From Chlorobiota bacterium (lineage in GTDB: Bacteria > Bacteroidota > Ignavibacteria > SZUA-365 > JAADGX01): a DNA stretch of 5,047 bases. The stretch lies in the NCBI GenBank assembly GCA_013152135.1, contig JAADGX010000086.1, positions 1 to 5,047 of the forward strand. Reading direction: 5' to 3'. Under the pieces are notes generated by a model. It did no database searches. It saw only the letters and a program-made list of their open reading frames with translations, and was not told the origin of the DNA. Shown here one piece after another: positions 1 through 5,047 of the stretch (within the stretch, counting starts at the first letter, position 1; each line of letters begins with the position of its first letter). A program made the translations under genes and the position numbers.

Positions 1-1517
1 GAACGGCCAACGCCGATATTACCATATCGGGATCCACGCAGCATCCACAGTACGCGGGCGAACTGCGCATCGACGACGGGGACGGAATCCTTGGAATCAA
101 CCGCATGCGGTACCTGATCAAACTTGCGGTCGCGCCGGGCCGGGACAAGATTCTCATCAAGGAATTGGAGTTGCGGAATGACCCCGGTGTGTGGAAACAA
201 GGCGTGATACGGGCCACGGGCGAACTCGGATTTGCCGACTTTGCGCTGGGGGATTTTCAATTCCAGTTGAACGGTCAATTGAAGATCCTGGATCGTTATT
301 CACGTCAGTCGTTCAAAAGCCTCTACGGCCAGTTGTACGTTGCCACCGGACCGGGGGGGTTGAATTACAAAGGCCGGTTTACCCATTCCATCCTTTACGG
401 GGATCTCGTGGTGCTCGAAGGCAAGTTGCAGATGCCGACGGAAAAGAGCGCGAGCGAATTGCACGCGGAGAATGATATCATTTATTCACTTGTGGATGAC
501 ACGACACAGCGAAGGGTGACGTCTCTTTCCGAGGGCAGGCGGCTGGCCCGTGTACGGCGCCTTGGTGAATCCAGGACGATCATTGAATCGAAAAAAAGAG
601 GCCGGAGTCTTGTTGACGGTTTGAATTATAACCTGACATTTTCCACGAAATCTCCCATTCGCCTTACCATGCCGTTCAGCACGTTGCAACAGGAAGAACT
701 GAGCGCGCAGCTCACCGTGGACAAGCTCGTGGTAAGCAATTGGGGGGGGAAAGCGAAGTTCGAAGGCGAAGTAACATTAACGGGCAATTCGTACTACCTG
801 TTTCTCGGCAAACAATTTACGACCAGCGGCAAGTTGCGCTTTATCGGCGATCCAACGAACCCCGAACTGGATTTGACCGCCGTGTATTCCGTGTACCACA
901 CCCGGTACCATCCGGGGCAAACGAATTCCAACGGGGAAACGCGGCGCCTGTACGTCATTCTGCGTATTACGGGCGACAGGAATAAACCGCGCCCGTCATG
1001 GGACCTGCGTTGGGATGCCAAGAACGGCCCCCGCGTGGAACCGGCCCTGAACACGGAATCGAACGCGATCTCGGTCATTATTACCGGGCGGTTCACTGAT
1101 GAATTGACGTCGCAAGACAAATCGAATCTGTTGCAAAGCGCGAGCGACCTCACCAACACGGTTGTCTCTTCCATGCTTTCCACGGCAATGTCGGAATTCC
1201 TCGGCAAGACCGGTCTCCGGGATATCGTGCAACGTGTGGAATTCTCGAATTTGGGTGGCGAGGAAAGCCGGATAAAACTGACAAGCGAAATCGGCAAAGC
1301 GGTCCTCACGTTCGATGGGAAAATCAACAATCTCGGAAGCGGCGATATCATTATCGAGCTGCCGCTGAACCAGATGTTCGGTTGGTTCCCCGTTGGCAAC
1401 ATTATCCTGGAGTTATCGAGAAAAGTAACGACGAATATAATAGAAAGCGCGTCGACGACCGGCCAGGCGGAAAACCTGACATACGAAGCGAAGCTGTTGT
1501 ACAGGATATCATTTTGA
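1..1517 (+). CDS. tamB: TamB/DUF490-family envelope biogenesis protein, C-terminal part (5' partial)
   Basis: The frame is open from nucleotide 3 to the TGA at 1515-1517 and encodes 504 residues. The ATG at 105 is internal, because the 34 codons before it read as the same kind of beta-rich repeat. TamB proteins span the periplasm from the inner membrane as a long beta-groove. They work with BamA/TamA-family proteins in outer-membrane assembly and are implicated in lipid transport to the outer membrane. Seen here: repeated short beta-strand units over about residues 1-150 (for example GVIRATGELGFADFALGDFQ). The TamB C-terminal domain follows, with YYLFLGKQFTTSGKLRFIGD and PELDLTAVYSVYHTR at about residues 264-300, then AISVIITGRFTDELTS near 355. 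The chain ends in KLLYRISF, with aromatic and hydrophobic residues alternating to a terminal Phe, like the LLYQFEF end I recall for E. coli TamB. The N-terminal membrane anchor is outside the window. The family is firm. The exact partner is unknown, and a generic AsmA-like name is the main alternative. Confidence 0.87.
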   Translation, partial: TANADITISGSTQHPQYAGELRIDDGDGILGINRMRYLIKLAVAPGRDKILIKELELRNDPGVWKQGVIRATGELGFADFALGDFQFQLNGQLKILDRYSRQSFKSLYGQLYVATGPGGLNYKGRFTHSILYGDLVVLEGKLQMPTEKSASELHAENDIIYSLVDDTTQRRVTSLSEGRRLARVRRLGESRTIIESKKRGRSLVDGLNYNLTFSTKSPIRLTMPFSTLQQEELSAQLTVDKLVVSNWGGKAKFEGEVTLTGNSYYLFLGKQFTTSGKLRFIGDPTNPELDLTAVYSVYHTRYHPGQTNSNGETRRLYVILRITGDRNKPRPSWDLRWDAKNGPRVEPALNTESNAISVIITGRFTDELTSQDKSNLLQSASDLTNTVVSSMLSTAMSEFLGKTGLRDIVQRVEFSNLGGEESRIKLTSEIGKAVLTFDGKINNLGSGDIIIELPLNQMFGWFPVGNIILELSRKVTTNIIESASTTGQAENLTYEAKLLYRISF

Positions 1518-1545
1518 TCCCGGTGCGATTGCTTCCAAAATTTAT

Positions 1546-1550
1546 GAGGA
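1546..1550 (+). promoter_or_regulatory. Shine-Dalgarno site of rnr
   Basis: GAGGA lies 7 nt before the ATG at 1558, a standard spacing. It supports this start for RNase R and lies within the 40-nt gap after tamB. No promoter is evident in that gap, which favours co-transcription with tamB. Confidence 0.7.
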
Positions 1551-1557
1551 TAACGAC

Positions 1558-3663
1558 ATGACGACATATTCGGACACTGTTTTGGAATTGTTCGGGAAGC
1601 TTCACAAACAGGCGTTTTCTACCAAGGAAATCGCCCGTAAACTGGGCATACCGAAGAAAGGACCAAAGTACGGTGAACTGCGTGAGGCGCTCCAGGAGCT
1701 CCAGCGTGAAGGTGCCATCGAGCGGATCAAGGGCGGACGCTGGCGGATGCCGAAGAAAAACACCGTGACCGGCATCCTGGAGATTACACGCTCCGGTTTC
1801 GGCGTGGTGCGCTGTGATGACGATCCCGACCGCGAGATATACATCCCGCGTCGTTCCATCCATACCGCTCTCCAGGGAGACCGGGTCAAGGTTGCGCTCT
1901 ATGCCGAGCGCCGGGGACGCCGTGAGGAAGGCGAAGTCGTCGAGATCGTGGAGCGCGGTGAGAGCACGGCAATCGGTGTCCTGAAAAAAACCGGCCGCTT
2001 GTATTACGTCGTTCCCGACAACAGGAGCGTGGACCGGGATATTTTCATCCCCTCGGATATGATCGGTCCTGCGAAGCCCGGCGACAAGGTCGTGGTTCGT
2101 ATCGAATCGTGGGACAGCGAGCATGCCAGTCCGGAGGGCAAGGTACTCGAACGCTTGGGGAAAGCCGGAGACCCGACGGCTGAATTCAAGGCATTGGCCC
2201 GCCGGTACAAGTTGCGGGTGGAGTTTCCGAAGGAATGCCTCCTGGAAGCGGAGCGCAAATCGGCGAAGATCACCGGAGACGAACTGAAAACGCGGCTTGA
2301 CCTCCGCGACGAAGAGGTTATTACGATCGATCCGGATGACGCGAAGGACTTTGACGATGCCCTTTCACTCAAGCGCTTGCCGGACGGGAACTTCGAGCTC
2401 GGTGTTCACATAGCGGACGTCAGTTTTTACGTGCCGGAAGGCAGCGCGCTGGACAAGGAAGCCTTTCGTCGAAGCACCAGTGTCTACCTCGTGGATGGCG
2501 TCATTCCCATGTTGCCGGAGCGCCTTTCCAACAATTTATGCAGCTTGAGGGAAGGCGAAGACCGCCGCACCTATTCCTGCATCATGCGCCTGTCTCCTGC
2601 CGGAGCGGTAAAATCGTATAAACTGGTAACCAGCGTTATTCGCAACACGAAGCGGTTTTCGTACGAGGAGGCGCAAAGGGTCATCGAGGGGAAAAAAAGC
2701 CCGCACGCCCGGCTTATCCGGGACTTGCACCGCATCGCCAAGAAGCTCATCGCGAAAAGGGAAAAAGAAGGCAGCCTTGATTTCGATTTGCCGGAGGTGA
2801 AATTTCGCCTCGATGAAAAAGGGCGGCCACTGGAAATCATTCCCAAGCCGCAGTTGGATTCTCACCGCCTCGTTGAAGAGTGCATGCTGTTGGCAAATCG
2901 TACGGTGGCTCGGCATATTCTGAAGAAAGCCGGTCCCGATCATCCGTTGCCATTTCTTTATCGCGTCCACGATCTCCCGGACGAGGAAAAAATTTCCGAG
3001 CTTGTTTTGTTCATCCGCTCGTGCGGATACTCGGTGAATCTTGATCCGGCGCTTCCAAAGTCATTTCAGAAAATGCTGGAACAAATCAAGGACAAACCGG
3101 AAGCACAGCTTATTCAGAGCCTGACCATTCGTTCCATGGCCAAGGCGGCGTATTCGGCGGAGAATATCGGCCACTTCGGCCTGGCGTTTCCGCACTATAC
3201 GCATTTCACCTCGCCAATACGCCGGTACCCGGACTTGATTGTCCACCGCCTGTTGAAGAAATATGAGAAGGCGCGCAGCCCCAAGGGTATGAAGGCGCTC
3301 GCGGCCAGGGTCGCGGAAATCGCGCAACAGACCAGCCGCATGGAACGGGTGGCGGTCATGGCGGAGCGGGAATCCATCAAGATGAAGCAGGTGGAGTACA
3401 TGGCGAACCGTATCGGGGAAGAATTCGACGCCATAGTCAGCGGGGTGGTTGCGTACGGGTTGTTCGTGGAAATCATTCCGTACCTTGTCGAGGGAATGGT
3501 GCATATCCGCAACATGACAGACGACCATTATATGTACAGCGAACGCCAGCAATCTCTGGTCGGCAAGCGAACCCGGAAACGGTTCCGCATCGGTGACAAG
3601 GTTCGCGTGCGGCTTGTGAGCGTGGACAAGATGGAGAACAAGATTGATTTCGAACTGATCTAG
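1558..3663 (+). CDS. rnr: Ribonuclease R (3'-5' exoribonuclease, RNB family)
   Basis: A complete 701-residue RNase R, a cytoplasmic processive 3'-5' hydrolase that degrades structured RNA and takes part in mRNA decay and rRNA quality control. Domains in order: an N-terminal winged-helix RNA-binding domain (about 1-66, with FSTKEIARKLGIP), two cold-shock/OB domains (about 67-125 and 135-190), the RNB catalytic domain (about 245-575) and a C-terminal S1 domain (about 620-700, with VSGVVAYGLFVEI). The metal-binding aspartates are in TIDPDDAKDFDDA (D258, D264, D266, D267). Their spacing matches D272/D278/D280/D281 of E. coli, and Y310 in TSVYLVD falls where E. coli Y324 does. HFTSPIRRYPDLIVHR (549 onward) is the conserved arginine motif. 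The winged helix and full domain set favour RNase R over RNase II. The protein ends right after S1, so it lacks the long basic tail of the E. coli enzyme (813 residues). Start chosen from the GAGGA site and family alignment. Confidence 0.97.
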   Translation: MTTYSDTVLELFGKLHKQAFSTKEIARKLGIPKKGPKYGELREALQELQREGAIERIKGGRWRMPKKNTVTGILEITRSGFGVVRCDDDPDREIYIPRRSIHTALQGDRVKVALYAERRGRREEGEVVEIVERGESTAIGVLKKTGRLYYVVPDNRSVDRDIFIPSDMIGPAKPGDKVVVRIESWDSEHASPEGKVLERLGKAGDPTAEFKALARRYKLRVEFPKECLLEAERKSAKITGDELKTRLDLRDEEVITIDPDDAKDFDDALSLKRLPDGNFELGVHIADVSFYVPEGSALDKEAFRRSTSVYLVDGVIPMLPERLSNNLCSLREGEDRRTYSCIMRLSPAGAVKSYKLVTSVIRNTKRFSYEEAQRVIEGKKSPHARLIRDLHRIAKKLIAKREKEGSLDFDLPEVKFRLDEKGRPLEIIPKPQLDSHRLVEECMLLANRTVARHILKKAGPDHPLPFLYRVHDLPDEEKISELVLFIRSCGYSVNLDPALPKSFQKMLEQIKDKPEAQLIQSLTIRSMAKAAYSAENIGHFGLAFPHYTHFTSPIRRYPDLIVHRLLKKYEKARSPKGMKALAARVAEIAQQTSRMERVAVMAERESIKMKQVEYMANRIGEEFDAIVSGVVAYGLFVEIIPYLVEGMVHIRNMTDDHYMYSERQQSLVGKRTRKRFRIGDKVRVRLVSVDKMENKIDFELI

Positions 3664-3672
3664 AATTGGGTA

Positions 3673-4422
3673 ATGCTGGAAGTATTGAGCGTAGATATCG
3701 GTAACACGAGGACGGGCTTCGCGGTGGTGCGCGACGGCGAAGTCGTTGATCGGTGGGATATGCCGACCCATGATGCTGGGCGGGAGATCGCCATCCCCGA
3801 TAGCATGCAGGCATCGGTAAAGGAAGTCGGCATCTGCAGTGTAGTCCCTGGAGCTACCCCGTTGATTTCCGCTCAGATTGCTTCACGACTGAACATCGAA
3901 CCATGGATCATCGAGGCCGAGCGGGTGTCGTGGTTTGTCATCCATTACGATCCATTGAACTCTCTTGGGGCGGACAGGTTGTGTGCGGTCATTGCGGCGC
4001 GCGAGCGGGTGCCCTGGCCGGCAGTCGTCATCGACTGCGGTACCGCGACGACGTGTTCGGTAATTGACGTGGACGGCAATTTTGCGGGAGGAGTGATTGC
4101 GCCCGGGTTCGACATGCTGGCTGGCGCGATAGCGACGGGAACGGCCCGGCTTCCGCGGCCCGGCGACGAGATGCCGATCGATGTGCTTGCCACCAACACG
4201 GAGGACGCCGTGCAGGGGGGGGTGACACGGCTTTTCGTCTCCGGAGTGGGCGGGATATTGGAACGCATCAAGATGGAATTGGGCGGTCATGTTACGGTGG
4301 TATTGACCGGAGGACGGGGGCAATGGTTGAAGCGGTACCTGGCCGCAGATTGCCGGTGGGAGCCGGACCTGGTTCACCTGGGAGTGTACGAATACGCCCG
4401 TCGAATAAGGGCGAAAGCGTGA
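3673..4422 (+). CDS. coaX: Type III pantothenate kinase
   Basis: A complete 249-residue CoaX, of normal length for the family. It phosphorylates pantothenate with ATP in the cytoplasm, the first step of coenzyme A synthesis. The type III enzyme belongs to the ASKHA fold and, as a family, is not feedback-inhibited by CoA. Seen here: phosphate-1 motif SVDIGNTRTGF with D8; the substrate-site motif LGADRLCAVIAA with D101; phosphate-2 motif VIDCGTATTCSVID with D121; GGVIAPG at 139-145; and the adenosine-side VVLTGGRGQWL near the C-terminus. All expected acidic and glycine positions are present. The start lies 9 nt after the rnr stop. The TAG at 3661 is in the same frame, so no longer start is possible. 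There is no strong Shine-Dalgarno site before the ATG, only a GGG run, which suggests translational coupling to rnr. A run of eight G at 4215-4222 lies inside the gene. A Baf-type regulator role, as in Bordetella, is an unlikely alternative. Confidence 0.95.
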   Translation: MLEVLSVDIGNTRTGFAVVRDGEVVDRWDMPTHDAGREIAIPDSMQASVKEVGICSVVPGATPLISAQIASRLNIEPWIIEAERVSWFVIHYDPLNSLGADRLCAVIAARERVPWPAVVIDCGTATTCSVIDVDGNFAGGVIAPGFDMLAGAIATGTARLPRPGDEMPIDVLATNTEDAVQGGVTRLFVSGVGGILERIKMELGGHVTVVLTGGRGQWLKRYLAADCRWEPDLVHLGVYEYARRIRAKA

Positions 4423-4464
4423 TGGAGCCCGGCGGGGAAACGGTGCATGCCGGGAGATGCAGGG

Positions 4465-4498
4465 GGCAAGAGGCAAAATAATTTTCATATATCTTGCC
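4465..4498. repeat. Inverted repeat upstream of the rRNA promoter
   Basis: GGCAAGA (4465-4471) and TCTTGCC (4492-4498) are perfect 7-bp inverted arms around a 20-nt AT-rich centre. The repeat ends 7 bp before the -35 box, so its centre is near -60 from the predicted start, a place where activators often bind. It could be a protein-binding site, or a hairpin in read-through RNA from coaX. No T-tract follows the right arm, so it does not look like an ordinary intrinsic terminator. The symmetry is seen directly; any function is inference. Confidence 0.5.
4475..4485 (+). promoter_or_regulatory. UP-element-like AT tract of the rRNA promoter
   Basis: AAAATAATTTT matches 10 of 11 positions of the AAAWWTWTTTT core of the bacterial UP element, which binds the RNA polymerase alpha C-terminal domain and boosts rRNA promoters. 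It lies at about -66 to -56, roughly one helical turn farther upstream than the usual distal subsite. It also forms the centre of the inverted repeat at 4465-4498. Sequence match seen; activity inferred. Confidence 0.5.
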
Positions 4499-4505
4499 AA
4501 GGGTC

Positions 4506-4534
4506 TTGACTCCAAGAGATGAACAGAGTATATT
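4506..4534 (+). promoter_or_regulatory. Ribosomal RNA operon promoter
   Basis: The -35 box TTGACT (4506-4511) and the -10 box TATATT (4529-4534) are separated by exactly 17 bp, each one mismatch from the sigma-70 consensus. The predicted start is about 4541, some 130 nt before the mature 16S end, a normal distance for an rRNA leader. The same bases also fit the primary-sigma pattern described for Bacteroidota: TATATTAG at 4529-4536 matches TAnnTTTG at all but one position, and TTG begins at 4506. Either reading gives the same promoter. No second promoter of comparable quality was seen in the gap. Confidence 0.85.
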
Positions 4535-4540
4535 AGTTGT

Positions 4541-4555
4541 CCGTTCAAGAAACGG
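4541..4555 (+). other. Hairpin at the predicted 5' end of the rRNA transcript
   Basis: CCGTT (4541-4545) pairs perfectly with AACGG (4551-4555) around a 5-nt loop, CAAGA. It begins at or next to the predicted first transcribed base. It may protect the 5' end or help leader folding. Pairing is seen; role is inference. Confidence 0.45.
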
Positions 4556-4556
4556 C

Positions 4557-4575
4557 GTCACAATTCGAAAGTGAC
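4557..4575 (+). promoter_or_regulatory. boxB-like hairpin of the rRNA antitermination site
   Basis: GTCAC (4557-4561) pairs with GTGAC (4571-4575) around a 9-nt loop. The right arm directly abuts boxA. In E. coli rRNA leaders a small boxB hairpin likewise stands just before boxA. The position supports the call; the loop does not show a special sequence I recognise. Confidence 0.55.
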
Positions 4576-4588
4576 TGTTCTTTGAAAA
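4576..4588 (+). promoter_or_regulatory. boxA antitermination element
   Basis: TGTTCTTTGAAAA closely resembles the rRNA boxA (E. coli TGCTCTTTAACAA; the Bacillus form is nearly identical to this one). As RNA it is bound by NusB with NusE (ribosomal protein S10), which lets RNA polymerase pass Rho-dependent terminators and aids rRNA folding. It lies about 35 nt into the leader, as expected. The bases after it (GTTTGTGC, 4591-4598) faintly recall boxC, but that is too weak to call. Confidence 0.82.
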
Positions 4589-4621
4589 GAGTTTGTGCAT
4601 AGTCAGTGAAATTGAAGTCAA

Positions 4622-4643
4622 CCTGTCCGATCAACAGGACAGG
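4622..4643 (+). other. Leader hairpin with 7-bp stem
   Basis: CCTGTCC (4622-4628) pairs perfectly with GGACAGG (4637-4643) around an 8-nt loop. A competing 5-bp pairing exists, CCTGT (4622-4626) with ACAGG (4634-4638). No T-tract follows, so this is not a terminator. It is likely part of the pre-16S fold or a processing site. Confidence 0.5.
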
Positions 4644-4654
4644 ATTAAACTCAC

Positions 4655-4672
4655 GGGTTTAGAAATAAACCT
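4655..4672 (+). other. Hairpin with GAAA tetraloop abutting the mature 16S end
   Basis: GGTTTA (4656-4661) pairs with TAAACC (4666-4671) around a GAAA loop of the stable GNRA type. A G-U pair (4655 with 4672) extends the stem to 7 bp. It ends right at the estimated first base of mature 16S rRNA, so it may guide final 5' trimming. Structure is seen; role is inference. Confidence 0.5.

Positions 4673-5047
<375 letters not shown>

Larger units (their letters stand above)
4541..4672 (+). other. rRNA operon 5' leader (removed during maturation)
   Basis: This is the stretch between the predicted transcription start and the mature 16S end. It has no open reading frame of note. It contains, in order, a hairpin at the extreme 5' end, a boxB-like hairpin, boxA, and two hairpins just before 16S, each listed separately. 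The ends are estimated from the promoter and from alignment of the 16S start to E. coli numbering, so each could move by a few bases. Confidence 0.75.

Noticed and set aside
105..107. ATG at 105 as the true start of the first gene
   Set aside because: The frame is open to the window edge, and the residues before the ATG (ADITISGS, YAGELRIDDG) continue the same beta-repeat pattern. The gene is truncated by the window.
794..1567. 257-residue open frame on the - strand
   Set aside because: It lies antisense to the conserved TamB C-terminal domain and the start of rnr. It has no recognisable motif, so it is a GC-driven shadow frame.
1402..2124. 240-residue open frame on the - strand
   Set aside because: It spans the end of tamB and the start of rnr in antisense. 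Its composition is unlike a folded protein family I know, and both sense genes are well supported.
3652..3684. Read-through or TAG recoding that would fuse RNase R and CoaX, as they share a frame
   Set aside because: Each protein is complete at its normal length, and no recoding signal is visible. Sharing a frame has a one-in-three chance.
3061..3771. 236-residue open frame on the - strand, His-rich
   Set aside because: It is the mirror of the RNase R catalytic and S1 regions. The apparent richness in His comes from the antisense of sense-strand codons.
4053..4068. Cys-Ser after GTATT in CoaX as a lost catalytic residue
   Set aside because: Family members vary at these positions, and the key acidic residues (D8, D101, D121) are all present.
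4428..4454. GC-rich inverted repeat CCCGGC/GCCGGG just after coaX as an intrinsic terminator
   Set aside because: The loop is 15 nt and no T-tract follows the stem, so it is not a convincing terminator.
3883..4548. 221-residue open frame on the - strand crossing the rRNA promoter
   Set aside because: It is antisense to coaX and runs through the promoter. No motif or ribosome binding site was seen.
4292..4621. 109-residue open frame on the - strand over the rRNA control region
   Set aside because: It would place coding sequence over the promoter, boxA and leader hairpins, and shows no family features.

Overview
The window reads as a housekeeping stretch of a bacterial chromosome of moderately high GC. 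All recognisable genes lie on the + strand, in the order tamB (3' part) - rnr - coaX - 16S rRNA (5' part). The 16S fragment combines signatures I associate with Bacteroidota (GTGCGTAACGCGTATGCAA, and a GGATAGCCC followed by GGATTAATAC) with signatures more typical of Chlorobiota and Ignavibacteria-like lineages (GAGGATGATCAGCCACACTGG, GGAATATTGCGCAATG). I read this as a member of the FCB superphylum (Bacteroidota/Chlorobiota and relatives), possibly a deep or uncultured branch. This is judged by eye and no finer rank is claimed. A TamB-type protein implies a diderm envelope, which agrees.

Layout. Positions 1-1517 hold the C-terminal 504 residues of a TamB/DUF490 envelope protein whose start lies upstream of the window. 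After 40 nt and a clear ribosome binding site comes a complete RNase R gene (1558-3663). Nine nt after its stop begins a complete type III pantothenate kinase gene, coaX (3673-4422). Positions 4423-4672 carry no gene. They hold the control region and leader of a ribosomal RNA operon: an AT-rich UP-like element inside an inverted repeat, a near-consensus promoter (TTGACT, 17 bp, TATATT), a hairpin at the predicted transcript start, a boxB-like hairpin directly followed by a boxA antitermination element, and two further hairpins just before the mature 16S end. The 16S rRNA gene starts near 4673 and is cut by the window end at about E. coli position 370.

How the parts relate. The short gaps suggest that tamB, rnr and coaX are co-transcribed, although their products serve different processes: envelope biogenesis, RNA decay and rRNA quality control, and the first step of coenzyme A synthesis. 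I see no convincing intrinsic terminator between coaX and the rRNA promoter, so transcription from the protein genes could run into the rRNA operon. I found no mobile element, CRISPR array, tRNA or defence-like gene. The part most worth a second look is the compact rRNA control region, not a new protein system.
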